A stretch of DNA of 64,000 nucleotides from Saccharococcus thermophilus (lineage in GTDB: Bacteria; Bacillota; Bacilli; Bacillales; Anoxybacillaceae). Of this stretch, positions 37,439 through 47,632 are shown one piece after another. The notes under the pieces are model-generated. The model made no database searches. It was given only the letters and a program-made list of their open reading frames with translations, and was not told the DNA's origin. The stretch lies in assembly GCF_011761475.1 (NCBI RefSeq), contig NZ_JAASRS010000001.1, positions 2,046,001-2,110,000 on the forward strand, in the 5' to 3' direction. The translations under genes and the position numbers were made by a program. Each line of letters starts with the position of its first letter. The first letter of the stretch is position 1.

Positions 37439-37477
37439 TAAAAAAATCGGGTTGTCCATCCGAAAGTGGACAACCCG
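37439..37477 (-). terminator. terminator of the hem operon
   Basis: Stem CGGGTTGTCCA / TGGACAACCCG with an 8-base loop and seven Ts on the minus strand, 6 bases after the hemL stop. Confidence 0.92.
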
Positions 37478-37482
37478 TTCCT

Positions 37483-38781
37483 TTATTTTCCTTCGCGAAT
37501 TTTCGCAAACGCGCGCTCTGCCGCCGCAATCGTTTTTTCAATGTCTTCATCGGTATGTTCGGTCGATAAAAACAATCCTTCAAATTGGGACGGCGGCAGG
37601 AAAATGCCTTGTTCCGCCATTTCGCGATAATAGGTCGCGAACATATCTAAATCGGACGTTTTCGCTTTTTCGTAGTTGATGACTTTCTCGTTGGTAAAGA
37701 AAAAGCCGATCATCGAACCAGCGCGGTTAATCGCATGCGGAATTTCGTATTTTTCCGCCGCTTTGCGTAATCCTTCTTCCAATCGATCCGCTTTTTTGCG
37801 GAATTCATCGTATGTTTCCGGCGTCAGCTGAATCAATGTTTCATATCCGGCCGTCATGGCGAGCGGATTTCCTGATAAAGTGCCGGCTTGATAAACCGGA
37901 CCGCTCGGCGCGACTTTTTCCATAATTTCCGCTTTTCCACCGTACGCTCCAACCGGCAGCCCGCCGCCGATGACTTTTCCAAGACACGTTAAATCCGGCT
38001 CAATGCCAAAATAGCCTTGAGCGCAATGATAATCAACGCGGAAGCCGGTCATGACTTCGTCGAAAATAAGCAGCGCCCCATACTGTTTCGTAATGTCTCT
38101 TAATCCTTGCAAAAAGCCCGGGACCGGCGGAACGACTCCCATATTGCCGGCAACCGGCTCAACGATCACGGCAGCGATATCTTCGCCAAATCGTTCAAAT
38201 GCGTAGCGGACGCTTTCTAAATCGTTGTAAGGAACAGTGATCGTATTTTGCGCCACTGCTTCTGGAACACCAGGGCTATCCGGCAACCCAAGTGTCGCTA
38301 CTCCTGAACCAGCTTTGATCAATAGCGAGTCGCCATGGCCGTGATAGCTTCCTTCAAATTTAACAATTTTATTGCGTCCTGTGTAGCCGCGTGCCAACCG
38401 AATCGCACTCATCGTTGCTTCCGTTCCGGAGTTCACCATACGAACTATTTCGACGGACGGCACCCGTTCAATCACTAATTTCGCTAACTCGTTTTCAATC
38501 AATGTCGGTGCGCCAAAGCTTGTGCCGTTTTCCGTTACTTTTTTTAACGCCTCGACAACACGAGGATTCGCATGACCTAAAATAAGCGGACCCCATGACA
38601 GCACATAATCGATATATTCATTGCCATCGATATCGTAAATTTTCGAACCTTTGCCGCGCGCCATAAAAATTGGCGTCATTTTTACGGATTTAAACGCGCG
38701 CACCGGGCTGTTCACCCCGCCAGGCAACAGCCGGACCGCTTCCTCATACGCTGCTTTCGAACGTTCATAGCTTCGCACCAT
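37483..38781 (-). CDS. hemL: glutamate-1-semialdehyde 2,1-aminomutase
   Basis: PLP enzyme that converts glutamate-1-semialdehyde to 5-aminolevulinate in the C5 heme pathway. 432 residues, normal length. Motifs: [16 protein letters not shown] at the N-terminus, [33 protein letters not shown], and the PLP lysine in [18 protein letters not shown] (about residue 268). It is the last gene of hemAXCDBL. Confidence 0.97.
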   Translation of the reverse strand: MVRSYERSKAAYEEAVRLLPGGVNSPVRAFKSVKMTPIFMARGKGSKIYDIDGNEYIDYVLSWGPLILGHANPRVVEALKKVTENGTSFGAPTLIENELAKLVIERVPSVEIVRMVNSGTEATMSAIRLARGYTGRNKIVKFEGSYHGHGDSLLIKAGSGVATLGLPDSPGVPEAVAQNTITVPYNDLESVRYAFERFGEDIAAVIVEPVAGNMGVVPPVPGFLQGLRDITKQYGALLIFDEVMTGFRVDYHCAQGYFGIEPDLTCLGKVIGGGLPVGAYGGKAEIMEKVAPSGPVYQAGTLSGNPLAMTAGYETLIQLTPETYDEFRKKADRLEEGLRKAAEKYEIPHAINRAGSMIGFFFTNEKVINYEKAKTSDLDMFATYYREMAEQGIFLPPSQFEGLFLSTEHTDEDIEKTIAAAERAFAKIREGK

Positions 38782-38796
38782 TTACGGTTCTCCTTT

Positions 38797-39774
38797 CTAT
38801 TCATTTAGCCAGCGAGCCGCATCTTTAGCAAAATACGTCATAATTAAATCGGCGCCCGCCCGCTTCATGCCAGTAAGCATTTCCATGACAATTTCTTTTT
38901 CATTAATCCAGCCGTTTTGCGCCGCTGCTTTCACCATCGAGTATTCGCCGCTGACATTATAGGCAACAAGCGGAAGGTGGAAATGGTTTTTAATGTCACG
39001 GATAATATCCATATAAGCGAGCGCTGGTTTTACCATTAAAAAGTCCGCGCCTTCCCGCACATCCGATTCCGCTTCGCGGAACGCCTCGAGGCGATTGGCC
39101 GGATCCATTTGATATGTTTTGCGGTCGCCGAATTGCGGCGCGCTATCCGCAGCATCACGGAACGGACCGTAAAATGCGGACGCATATTTAATCGCATACG
39201 ACATAATCGGCACATTCGTAAATCCGGCTTCATCGAGTCCTTGGCGAATCGCCGCAACAAACCCGTCCATCATGTTCGAAGGAGCGATAATATCCGCGCC
39301 TGCCTGCGCCTGGCTGACGGCTGTTTTTACCAGCAATTCAAGCGACGGATCGTTTAATACTTGTTCGTTTTCGACCACGCCGCAATGTCCATGGCTTGTA
39401 TATTCACATAAACATGTATCAGCAATGACAACGATATCTGGATAATTTGCTTTGATTTGGCGGATCGCCTGCTGGACGATACCATGTTCGCAATATGCTT
39501 GTGAGCCGACTTCATCTTTTTCGGCTGGCACTCCGAAAACGATGACCGATTTAATGCCTAGCTGGACGACCTCATCCATTTCCTCATTTAAACGGTCAAG
39601 CGAAAATTGATATATTCCTGGCATGGACGGTATTTCCCGTTTTACCCCTTTTTCTTCGACGACAAAAATCGGATAAATAAGATCGTCTACATGAAGACGT
39701 GTTTCTCTTACCATCGCCCGCAAATTCGCACTTTGCCGCAAGCGGCGGTGGCGATCAAATTGTAATGTTGCCAT
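38797..39774 (-). CDS. hemB: porphobilinogen synthase
   Basis: Condenses two 5-aminolevulinate molecules into porphobilinogen. 325 residues. Zinc ligands are in [14 protein letters not shown] (about residues 118-131). The two active-site lysines are in [15 protein letters not shown] and [14 protein letters not shown]. The start codon directly follows the hemD stop with no gap. Confidence 0.97.
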   Translation of the reverse strand: MATLQFDRHRRLRQSANLRAMVRETRLHVDDLIYPIFVVEEKGVKREIPSMPGIYQFSLDRLNEEMDEVVQLGIKSVIVFGVPAEKDEVGSQAYCEHGIVQQAIRQIKANYPDIVVIADTCLCEYTSHGHCGVVENEQVLNDPSLELLVKTAVSQAQAGADIIAPSNMMDGFVAAIRQGLDEAGFTNVPIMSYAIKYASAFYGPFRDAADSAPQFGDRKTYQMDPANRLEAFREAESDVREGADFLMVKPALAYMDIIRDIKNHFHLPLVAYNVSGEYSMVKAAAQNGWINEKEIVMEMLTGMKRAGADLIMTYFAKDAARWLNE

Positions 39775-40557
39775 TTATTTTCCCTCCATCGTTCGTTTTG
39801 CAAAATAAAATTCCATCTCTTTTATCATATCATCAATCGTATACTGATCTGGACAAATATGCACGGAAAGTCCCGCTTTTTCCGCTGTTTCCTTCGTAAC
39901 GGGACCGATGCAGGCAACCGCGCAGCCGCTAAGTAATGAATCGATATCTTCTCCTTCCATCATCCGTATAAAGCTTTGTACGGTAGAGGAACTGGTAAAC
40001 GTGATCACATCCAGTTTTCTTTCCCGCAATAGATATAGCAATTGCTCTTTTCCTGATTCGTTCATCGACGTTTCATACACAATAAGGTCCGTTACGTCTG
40101 CTTCCATGTCCATCAGCGCATCTCGCAATACCGGTCTTGCTAAATTTCCTTTCACTAAAAGAACACGGTCGCGCGGCTTCACAAGCGGTTTTAGCGCCTC
40201 GATCACCCCTTCGGCAACAAATTCGTCAGGGACGACGGCAGGAGAGACGCCATACGCTTTTAAAGCCGCCGCCGTTTTCTTTCCGACTACCACCACTTTT
40301 GGAAGCGGCGTTTCCTTTTTTACAAACGGAAAGAAAAACCGGACGCCGTTCGCGCTTGTAAAAACGAGCCAATCATAATCGGAAAGCTGGCGCACACACT
40401 GTTCAATTTCTTCACGATGGGAAGAAGGAGAAATCGAAATAAGCGGAATTTCAATCGGCGTTGCTCCCACTGCGCGCAACTTCTCCGCGAACGTTTTCGC
40501 TTGTTCTTTCCCTCTTGTCACCAGTACCGTTTTCCCCGCTAACGGACCGCCTTCCAT
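39775..40557 (-). CDS. hemD: uroporphyrinogen-III synthase
   Basis: Closes and flips ring D of hydroxymethylbilane. 260 residues. The family is poorly conserved; typical features are GKTVLVTRGKEQAKTFAEKL at the start, DWLVFTSANGVRFFF near residue 82 and VITFTSSSTVQSFIRM near residue 190, giving two Rossmann-like halves. The ATG overlaps the hemC stop (TAATG). Confidence 0.94.
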   Translation of the reverse strand: MEGGPLAGKTVLVTRGKEQAKTFAEKLRAVGATPIEIPLISISPSSHREEIEQCVRQLSDYDWLVFTSANGVRFFFPFVKKETPLPKVVVVGKKTAAALKAYGVSPAVVPDEFVAEGVIEALKPLVKPRDRVLLVKGNLARPVLRDALMDMEADVTDLIVYETSMNESGKEQLLYLLRERKLDVITFTSSSTVQSFIRMMEGEDIDSLLSGCAVACIGPVTKETAEKAGLSVHICPDQYTIDDMIKEMEFYFAKRTMEGK

Positions 40558-41489
40558 TACCGATTCATCTCCTCTTTCACTCGCTCGATTAATGCCTTCG
40601 CTCCTTGTTCGCTTAATAGGGCTGCCGCTTGGATTCCAACTTCCTCTGGATTCGTTCCGCTTACCATTTCTTTATACATTTCTTTTCCATCGGGCGACGC
40701 GACAAGCGCGGTTAACACAATGTCATTCTGTTCATCGATATACGCATAGCCGGCGATCGGCACTTGACAGCCTCCTTCCATCTGCTGCAAAAAGGCGCGT
40801 TCCGCCCGCACCGCCCGTTCGGTATTGACGTCGTTTAATTTTTGCAGCCATTCGCGCAGCTCGTCATCATTTTCACGGCATTCCACCGCCAGCGCTCCTT
40901 GTCCAACAGCGGGAACACATATGTCCGGCGATAAATATTCGGTGACCATATCGCTCGCCCAGCCCATGCGCACTAACCCGGCCGCCGCAAGAATAATGGC
41001 GTCATAATCTTCGTTTTGCAGCTTCGCCAGTCTCGTATCAATGTTGCCGCGAATCCATTTGATGTTTACATCCGGCCGCTTGGCGAGTATTTGCGAGGAC
41101 CGTCGCAAACTGCTTGTCCCAATGATTGCCCCATCCGGCAGTTCGGAAAACGTTTTGTTCTGTTTGCTGATGAGTACATCGCGAGGATCTTCTCTTAGCG
41201 GCACGCAGCCAATAGTCAGGCCCTCTGGCAGCAAAGCAGGCATATCTTTCATGCTATGTACGGCCATATCAATTTCGCTATTTAACATCGATTGTTCAAT
41301 CTCTTTGACAAACAGCCCCTTGCCTCCGACTTTAGAGAGCGTCACATCGACAATTTTATCTCCTTTTGTGACAATTTCTTTTACTTCAAATTCAAACGGT
41401 GCTCCTAATTGCTTCAGCTGTTCGATGACCCAGTTTGTCTGGGTGAGCGCAAGTTTGCTGCGCCGCGACCCGACGATGATTTTTCGCAT
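40557..41489 (-). CDS. hemC: hydroxymethylbilane synthase
   Basis: Polymerises four porphobilinogens using a dipyrromethane cofactor. 310 residues. The N-terminus is [19 protein letters not shown]. The cofactor-binding Cys is in [15 protein letters not shown] (about residue 241). Conserved arginines are in [18 protein letters not shown]. Confidence 0.97.
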   Translation of the reverse strand: MRKIIVGSRRSKLALTQTNWVIEQLKQLGAPFEFEVKEIVTKGDKIVDVTLSKVGGKGLFVKEIEQSMLNSEIDMAVHSMKDMPALLPEGLTIGCVPLREDPRDVLISKQNKTFSELPDGAIIGTSSLRRSSQILAKRPDVNIKWIRGNIDTRLAKLQNEDYDAIILAAAGLVRMGWASDMVTEYLSPDICVPAVGQGALAVECRENDDELREWLQKLNDVNTERAVRAERAFLQQMEGGCQVPIAGYAYIDEQNDIVLTALVASPDGKEMYKEMVSGTNPEEVGIQAAALLSEQGAKALIERVKEEMNR

Positions 41490-41503
41490 CTTTCATTCCT
41501 CCA

Positions 41504-42337
41504 CTACGAATACCAAAAATGAAATTTCGATAAACTACCGAATAAGAAAAAGTTTACCAATAAAAATAAAAACGAGCCGATATTCCATAATGCAATCGTT
41601 TTTCCTTGCACTTGCTGGACAATGCGCTTGTAAAAATAAATACTGTACACTGCAAGTACAACAAACGAACCTAACACTTTCACATCATACCAATGAAAAT
41701 CTTCCACTTTGATATATGCCCAAATCATTCCAAGAATTAATCCTAATAACAACATAGGCAATCCAATTAAATTTAAAACATATGACATAAAATCTAATTT
41801 CGTCAAATCAGCCATCCGCCACAACCGTTCTCCCCATTTTTTCCGCTTTAACAAGCTATATTGCAGCATGTATAAAACCGAAAAAATAAACGAAAGCGAA
41901 AACGCCGCGTACGCGAGCAGTGTCATGGTAATGTGGATGATAAGCAGTTCGGAAATGAGCCGTTCGGCAGCGGCCGGTGACTGGTGGTGACTCGGTGCAA
42001 ACGTATGTATCGCCAAAATTAAAAACGCCAGCACGTTCGTAAAAAAAACGATAAAATCAACGCACATCAACCGGTTAATGATAAGAGATAACGTAATGAG
42101 CAACCATGCGTAAAAATAAAGGCCTTCCGACATCGTTAAAACCGGAAAACGCCCTGTCTGTATGATACGAAACAAGAAAAAAAACGTTTGAAACATCCAA
42201 ACAATAGAAAGTAACCAGAAAGCGATTTGATTCGCCTTCCGGTTACGTTGAAGAAAATCGACAAAATATAGAAGGATGGACAGGACATAAAAAAGAATAG
42301 AAAGCTCATATAAACGAGTCACGGTCATCTCAAACAT
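41504..42337 (-). CDS. hemX: HemX membrane protein (cytochrome c assembly-like)
   Basis: Integral membrane protein of about 277 residues with eight hydrophobic segments, similar to CcsA/ResC-type proteins; in B. subtilis HemX negatively affects the steady-state level of HemA. The ATG at 42337 (MFEMTVTRLYELSI) was chosen because the open frame up to 42424 overlaps hemA coding sequence. The hemA-hemX distance is 16 bases. Confidence 0.92.
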   Translation of the reverse strand: MFEMTVTRLYELSILFYVLSILLYFVDFLQRNRKANQIAFWLLSIVWMFQTFFFLFRIIQTGRFPVLTMSEGLYFYAWLLITLSLIINRLMCVDFIVFFTNVLAFLILAIHTFAPSHHQSPAAAERLISELLIIHITMTLLAYAAFSLSFIFSVLYMLQYSLLKRKKWGERLWRMADLTKLDFMSYVLNLIGLPMLLLGLILGMIWAYIKVEDFHWYDVKVLGSFVVLAVYSIYFYKRIVQQVQGKTIALWNIGSFLFLLVNFFLFGSLSKFHFWYS

Positions 42338-42353
42338 ATGCCAAAATCCTCTC

Positions 42354-43685
42354 TTAGGACTGTAGGGATGGCATAGCAGCGCGCTGACCATCTGCTTTTT
42401 CTTGCTTTTGCGCCTCAACGGCATCTTCGATATTGAAAATTCTCATAAACAATTGCAACGCTTCTTCGGCATTTGGCTCTGCTGCCAGCTCTTTTGCCCG
42501 CAAAATCGGATCGCGCAGCAATTGGTTAATAATGCTTTTTGTATGTTTATTTAAAACTTTTCGGTCATGTTCCGATAAGTGCGGCAACTTCCGTTCAATA
42601 CTTCGCATCGTTTCCGCTTGAATCGTCAGCGCTTTTTCACGAAGCGCGGCAATCACTGGCACAACGCCGAGCGTCTGCAGCCATTGCTGGAAGGCAACAA
42701 TCTCCGACCCGATCATATTCTCGATTTGTCTTGCCGCTTTTTCGCGCTCTGCTAAATTCGCTTGCACAATTCCTTCTAAATCGTCAATATCATATAAAAA
42801 GACGCTTTCTAACTCGGCAATCGCTGGGTCTAAGTCGCGCGGAACAGCGATATCGACCATAAATAGCGGACGACCTTTCCGCATTTTCTCTATATGAACC
42901 ATCATTTCTTTCGTGATGATATAATCTTTTGCACCAGTAGAGCTAATGACAATGTCCGCTTCCAGAAGCGCGCATGACAGCTCACCAAGCGATTTTGCCG
43001 TTCCAGAAAATTTTTCCGCCAACTGCTTCGCTTTCTCGAGCGTGCGGTTGACAACGGTTACTTTTTTCACGCCATTGCCATATAAATTTTGTGCCGCCAG
43101 CTCTCCCATTTTGCCGGCACCGATAATTAACACATGTTTCGAGGATAAATCGCCAAAAATCTTTTTCGCAAGCTCGACCGCTGCATAACTTACAGACACG
43201 GCGTTTGCGCCGATTTCTGTTTCCGAATGGGCGCGTTTGGCAAACGTCACCGCCTGTTTGAATAAATGGTTAAAAATCGTGCCAGTCGTTCCTGCTTCTT
43301 GAGCAAGAAGATAGCTTGTTTTCACTTGTCCTAAAATTTGCGTTTCTCCTAAAATCATTGAATCGAGGCCGGAAGCAACGCGGAATAAATGCTCCACCGC
43401 CGCTTCGTTTTCAAGCACATTTAAATACGGCGCAAACGTGTCAATTCCGATATGAAACCAATCCGCTAAAAATGCTTTTATATAATAACGCCCAGTATGC
43501 AACTGGTCGACAACCGCATAAATTTCTGTACGATTGCATGTAGAAACGATTACATTTTCCAAAATGCTTTTTTGCTGCTGCAATTGCTTCATCGCATCAG
43601 CCAATTCCGGCTCGCTAAACGTGAGTTTTTCACGGATTTCAACAGGGGCCGTTTTATAGTTTATGCCAACGACAACTACATGCAC
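42354..43685 (-). CDS. hemA: glutamyl-tRNA reductase
   Basis: First enzyme of the C5 pathway: reduces glutamyl-tRNA to glutamate-1-semialdehyde. 443 residues. The catalytic Cys is in [15 protein letters not shown] (about residue 50). The NADPH-binding glycine motif is [16 protein letters not shown] (about residues 185-200), and the C-terminal dimerisation helices follow. It heads the operon. Confidence 0.97.
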   Translation of the reverse strand: MHVVVVGINYKTAPVEIREKLTFSEPELADAMKQLQQQKSILENVIVSTCNRTEIYAVVDQLHTGRYYIKAFLADWFHIGIDTFAPYLNVLENEAAVEHLFRVASGLDSMILGETQILGQVKTSYLLAQEAGTTGTIFNHLFKQAVTFAKRAHSETEIGANAVSVSYAAVELAKKIFGDLSSKHVLIIGAGKMGELAAQNLYGNGVKKVTVVNRTLEKAKQLAEKFSGTAKSLGELSCALLEADIVISSTGAKDYIITKEMMVHIEKMRKGRPLFMVDIAVPRDLDPAIAELESVFLYDIDDLEGIVQANLAEREKAARQIENMIGSEIVAFQQWLQTLGVVPVIAALREKALTIQAETMRSIERKLPHLSEHDRKVLNKHTKSIINQLLRDPILRAKELAAEPNAEEALQLFMRIFNIEDAVEAQKQEKADGQRAAMPSLQS

Positions 43686-43732
43686 GTTCTTGATCCCCCC
43701 TTATTCGTCAAGTACATAAAATATCTCTCCCT

Positions 43733-43750
43733 ATTATAACACACATGTGT
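43733..43750 (-). promoter_or_regulatory. hemA -10 element with palindrome
   Basis: A minus-strand TATAAT (43733-43738) lies 48 bases before the hemA start, without a clear -35. The 10-base palindrome ACACATGTGT (43741-43750) covers the spacer and could be an operator. No PerR-box match was seen. Confidence 0.4.
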
Positions 43751-43801
43751 CTTTCATCTTTGTGAAAAAAGTGTGAACATAGTAGAAAGCATATGATAAA
43801 C

Positions 43802-43830
43802 TTGATACAGTAGTCATTGTATCATAAAAT
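43802..43830 (+). promoter_or_regulatory. sigma-A promoter with internal operator-like palindrome
   Basis: TTGATA (43802-43807), 17 bases, TAAAAT (43825-43830). The spacer is bounded by a perfect 7-base inverted repeat TGATACA (43803-43809) / TGTATCA (43818-43824) with an 8-base centre, so a dimeric repressor would block both promoter boxes. It drives ysxD. Confidence 0.7.
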
Positions 43831-43862
43831 AAAAAAGTTTGTCGAAAAACTGGGAGGAACCG

Positions 43863-44348
43863 ATGAAAAAACACGCGACGTTCTCTGGCATTATTCTCGT
43901 TGGACTGGGCGTTTACTTTTTAGCCAATCAGCTTCACTCCCCATTGCTGCATCTTTTTCAAGACTGGCCAGCGCTGTTGATCATTTTCGGAGCGGCGCTA
44001 ATCGGCCAGGCGTATTCCGCCCGTGAATACCAACATCTTTTTCCGGGCATCATTCTACTTGGATTTGGCCTGCATTTTTTGTTTGCACACTGGTTCAAGC
44101 AATGGCCAAATCATATCGGCGTCTTTTTCTTTATCATTGCGATAGCGTTTTTCATTAGCTCCCGAAAAGTAAAAAGCGGACTTGGCCAAAGCATCTTTTT
44201 TTTAGCATTGGCCTTTATTATGTTGTTTTCCGAACAATTTCAGCCGCTGTTTCATATCGTCGAAACAAGCATTTCATTGATTTGGAAGCTTTGGCCTCTC
44301 GGGCTAATCTTTGTTGGTATATACATATTATTGGTAAAACGAAGATAA
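43863..44348 (+). CDS. ysxD: YsxD-like integral membrane protein
   Basis: 161 residues with four or five membrane segments and the glycine-rich pattern seen in LiaI/LiaF-type small membrane proteins (GIILVGLGVYFLANQL and GIILLGFGLHFLFAHW are internal repeats). The position between ysxC and hemA is that of ysxD in B. subtilis, which is the basis for the name. ATG with GGGAGGA upstream. Its promoter carries a palindrome, so it is probably regulated, perhaps by envelope stress; that is inference. Confidence 0.75.
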   Translation: MKKHATFSGIILVGLGVYFLANQLHSPLLHLFQDWPALLIIFGAALIGQAYSAREYQHLFPGIILLGFGLHFLFAHWFKQWPNHIGVFFFIIAIAFFISSRKVKSGLGQSIFFLALAFIMLFSEQFQPLFHIVETSISLIWKLWPLGLIFVGIYILLVKRR

Positions 44349-44356
44349 TCCATACA

Positions 44357-44390
44357 AAAAACACCAGCGTTTATCAAGCTGGTGTTTTTT
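44357..44390. terminator. bidirectional terminator between ysxD and ysxC
   Basis: Stem AAAACACCAGC / GCTGGTGTTTT with a 9-base loop, A-run and T-run on either side. It ends both convergent genes. Confidence 0.92.
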
Positions 44391-44391
44391 C

Positions 44392-44973
44392 TCAAAGAAA
44401 TCGCTCTAATGCCGCCCATGCCTCTTCTTTCCCCTGGCCTGTTTCCGCCGAAAACAAGATCAATTTATCGCCGTCTGCCATCTTCAACGTTTCACGTACT
44501 ATTTTTCCGTGCTTCTGCCATTTTCCTTTTGGAACTTTATCTGCTTTCGTCGCAATAATGATCGTTGGAATATCATAATGCTTCAAAAACTCATACATCA
44601 TGACATCATCTTTTGTCGGCGGATGGCGCAAGTCAACAATGAGAGCAACCGCACGCAGCTGTTCTCTTGTCGTAAAATACGTTTCCATCATTTTTCCCCA
44701 TGCTTCCCGCTCTTTTTTCGACACTCTCGCAAATCCATATCCCGGGACATCGACAAAGTAGAGCGATTCATTAATCAAATAAAAGTTTAACGTTTGCGTC
44801 TTTCCCGGCTTCGATGATGTCCGCGCTAAATTTTTCCGGTTCACCATTTTATTAATAAACGAAGATTTGCCGACGTTCGAGCGGCCGGCCAGCGCAAACT
44901 CCGGCAAGTTGCCGTCCGGGTATTGTTCCGGCTTTACGGCGCTGATGACAATTTCCGCTTTTGTCACGTTCAT
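44392..44973 (-). CDS. ysxC: YsxC/EngB ribosome assembly GTPase
   Basis: Essential GTPase in late 50S ribosome assembly. 193 residues. G1 [13 protein letters not shown] (about residues 28-41), G2 region [12 protein letters not shown]3 DVPGYG, G4 ATKADKV and G5 FSAETGQG. The start overlaps the lon stop by 4 bases. Confidence 0.97.
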   Translation of the reverse strand: MNVTKAEIVISAVKPEQYPDGNLPEFALAGRSNVGKSSFINKMVNRKNLARTSSKPGKTQTLNFYLINESLYFVDVPGYGFARVSKKEREAWGKMMETYFTTREQLRAVALIVDLRHPPTKDDVMMYEFLKHYDIPTIIIATKADKVPKGKWQKHGKIVRETLKMADGDKLILFSAETGQGKEEAWAALERFL

Positions 44974-47291
44974 TGCTGATCCCCTACCAATGCATGTTGT
45001 AGAACTTCATCTAAATGAGAAACGAGCACAAATTGCAAATCTTTTTTTACCACATCAGGAATATCCTCTAAATCTTTTTCATTGTCCTTTGGTAAAATGA
45101 CTTTTTTCAAGCCGGCGCGATGGGCGCTTAACGTTTTTTCTTTCAATCCGCCGATTGGGAGAACGCGGCCGCGCAGCGTGATTTCTCCCGTCATGCCAAC
45201 AAAGCGGCTTACCGAACGGCCTGTTAGAGCGGAAATCAGCGCGGTTGCGATGGTAATCCCCGCGGATGGTCCGTCTTTCGGCACTGCTCCTTCGGGAACG
45301 TGAATATGAATATCGTATTTTTCATGAAAATCCGGATCAATGCCAAGCTGTTCAGCCCGCGAGCGCACATAGCTAAACGCTGCTTGGGCGGATTCTTTCA
45401 TGACATCGCCTAATTTTCCCGTCAGCACCAACTTTCCTTTTCCCGGAGCCAGCGACACTTCAATCGATAGCGTATCGCCGCCAAACGCTGTGTAGGCAAG
45501 TCCTGTCGCCACGCCGACTTGATCTTCCAATTCCGCCTGCCCGTAACGGTATTTTCTTTTGCCTAAAAATTCTTCGATATTCTTTTCGGTGATAATGACA
45601 CGTTTCTTCTCCTCGGCAACGATGAGGCGCGCCGCTTTCCGGCAAATCGCGGCCAGCTGCCGCTCCAATTCGCGCACCCCTGCTTCCCGCGTATAATGGC
45701 GGATGATATGAAGCATCGCATCGTCCCGTATTTGCAAAGAAGATTTTTTTAAGCCATGCTCTTTCAGCTGTTTTGGCAGCAAATGCCGTTTCGCGATTTG
45801 CAGCTTTTCCACTTCCGTATAACCAGGAATATGAATGATTTCCATCCGGTCTAACAGCGGCTGCGGAATCGTCGCTAAATTGTTCGCCGTTGCAATAAAC
45901 ATCACTTTCGATAAATCATAAGGTTCTTCAATGTAATGGTCGCTGAACGTATGGTTTTGTTCCGGATCGAGCACTTCAAGCAGCGCTGCGGATGGGTCGC
46001 CGCGAAAATCGCTCGACATTTTGTCAATTTCATCGAGCAAAAATACCGGATTAATCGTCCCCGCCTTTTTCATCCCTTGAATAATACGTCCAGGCATTGC
46101 GCCGACGTAGGTGCGGCGATGGCCGCGAATTTCCGATTCATCGCGAACTCCGCCTAAGGAAATGCGGACAAAGCGGCGGTTAAGCGCCTTCGCTATGGAA
46201 CGGGCCAGCGATGTTTTTCCGACCCCCGGAGGTCCTGCCAAACAAAGAATTGGTCCTTTTAGCGATTTTGTTAGCTGCTGCACGGATAAAAACTCCAGCA
46301 CCCGCTCTTTGACTTTTTCAAGACCGTAGTGATCTTCGTTTAATATCGCTTCCGCCCGTTTAATGTCGTGTATGTCTTCCGTCTGTTTCGACCAAGGAAG
46401 GGCGATCAGCCAGTCTAAATAGTTGCGGATCACCGCGCTTTCCGCTGAGGTCGCTGGTATTTTTTCATAGCGGTCGAGCTCTTTGAGCGCCGTTTCTTTC
46501 ACATGGCTTGGCATGCCGGCCGCTTCAATTTTTTCCTTTAATGCCTCTACTTCTCCTGCTTTGCCTTCTTTTTCGCCAAGCTCCTTTTGAATCGCCTTCA
46601 TTTGCTCACGCAAATAATATTCTTTTTGCGTGCGCTCCATCGATTGTTTGACGCGCATGCTGATTTTTTTCTCCAGCTGAAGCACTTCTCTTTCATTATG
46701 CAGGATTTGAATAATTTTATTCACCCGCTCTTTCACGTCAATCATCTCAAGGATGCGCTGCTTTTCTTCGAGCTTCAGCGGCAAATGGGAAGCGATAATA
46801 TCGGCCATCCGCCCCGGTTCATCAATATCGACAATCGAAGCATAAATATCCGCGGATAATCGCTTCGATAAGTTTATGTACTGTTCAAAATATTCGAGCA
46901 TTGTCCGTCTTAATGCTTCATCTTCTAAATCTTTCGCGGCGCGGTCTACAAATTTTTCCACTTTCACAACAAAATATGGTTCTTCGCTGACTGCCTCGGT
47001 AATGAGCGCCCGCGCGATTCCTTCGACCAGCACGCGAAACGTTCCGTTTGGAAGCTTCAGCAGCTGCTTTACGCGAGCAAGCGTCCCCATTTTATACAAA
47101 TCATCCATTTCCGGTTCATCAATGGAAACGTCTCTTTGTGACGTCAGCAAAATGATGTGATCCTCGACCATCGCCTGCTCCAACGCTTTTACCGATTTCT
47201 CCCGTCCGACATCCAAATGCAGCACCATCGTTGGAAAAACAAGCAATCCCCTTAGCGGCAAAAGGGGAACGACAAGCTCTTTTTTCTTCAC
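44970..47291 (-). CDS. lon: ATP-dependent protease LonA
   Basis: Hexameric AAA+ protease that removes damaged and regulatory proteins. About 773 residues. An N-terminal LAN domain ([20 protein letters not shown]), Walker [17 protein letters not shown], and the protease domain with catalytic Ser in [15 protein letters not shown] and Lys in [14 protein letters not shown]. The GTG at 47291 is 8 bases after GGAGG; an ATG at 47306 would place that site inside the coding region. Confidence 0.96.
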   Translation of the reverse strand: MKKKELVVPLLPLRGLLVFPTMVLHLDVGREKSVKALEQAMVEDHIILLTSQRDVSIDEPEMDDLYKMGTLARVKQLLKLPNGTFRVLVEGIARALITEAVSEEPYFVVKVEKFVDRAAKDLEDEALRRTMLEYFEQYINLSKRLSADIYASIVDIDEPGRMADIIASHLPLKLEEKQRILEMIDVKERVNKIIQILHNEREVLQLEKKISMRVKQSMERTQKEYYLREQMKAIQKELGEKEGKAGEVEALKEKIEAAGMPSHVKETALKELDRYEKIPATSAESAVIRNYLDWLIALPWSKQTEDIHDIKRAEAILNEDHYGLEKVKERVLEFLSVQQLTKSLKGPILCLAGPPGVGKTSLARSIAKALNRRFVRISLGGVRDESEIRGHRRTYVGAMPGRIIQGMKKAGTINPVFLLDEIDKMSSDFRGDPSAALLEVLDPEQNHTFSDHYIEEPYDLSKVMFIATANNLATIPQPLLDRMEIIHIPGYTEVEKLQIAKRHLLPKQLKEHGLKKSSLQIRDDAMLHIIRHYTREAGVRELERQLAAICRKAARLIVAEEKKRVIITEKNIEEFLGKRKYRYGQAELEDQVGVATGLAYTAFGGDTLSIEVSLAPGKGKLVLTGKLGDVMKESAQAAFSYVRSRAEQLGIDPDFHEKYDIHIHVPEGAVPKDGPSAGITIATALISALTGRSVSRFVGMTGEITLRGRVLPIGGLKEKTLSAHRAGLKKVILPKDNEKDLEDIPDVVKKDLQFVLVSHLDEVLQHALVGDQQ

Positions 47292-47587
47292 CACGAACAC
47301 CTCCATATCTCACTTCTATTCGTCTATTGTATAGCACCGCGGCACAATTTGTAAAATGCCATGTTGCAAATCGATGGCATCTCCCTTTCGCCATCATTGC
47401 CGGCTGTTTTCGCCCAAAAAACGACTTGTTGGATTTAGACGGACCATACCTAGCCTATGGCCAGAGACGGTTAAGTATAGACTCTCCCACTCTCAACAAA
47501 ACAGCCCATTCACTATCCAAGCAAATCGTGGAAAAACATGCTTTTTCCGATAGGCCTTTTATTTTAAATATAATAACAAAGAAAAAC
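47292..47587. other. intergenic region lonA-lonB with a possible omegaRNA/IS200-type relic
   Basis: About 300 bases without a gene. Positions 47453-47464 read CTATGGCCAGAG, identical to 12 bases of the omegaRNA of the TnpB element (16613-16624), and both are followed by an AAG...ATC/CTC...CCCAC pattern. No tnpB reading frame is present. The rest shows no feature I can support apart from the lonB terminator at its end. Confidence 0.35.
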
Positions 47588-47621
47588 CGACTTCGACATC
47601 TTTTTTGTTTCGTCGAAGTCG
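47582..47621 (-). terminator. terminator after lonB
   Basis: Perfect 10-bp stem CGACTTCGAC / GTCGAAGTCG with a 14-base loop and a TTTTT tail on the minus strand, 12 bases after the lonB stop. Confidence 0.85.
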
Positions 47622-47632
47622 TAACATTACGG

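Noticed and set aside
43690-43790. PerR box before hemA
   Set aside because: The hem operon is PerR-controlled in B. subtilis, but I found no good TTATAATnATTATAA match here; only a -10-like TTATAAT and a different palindrome.
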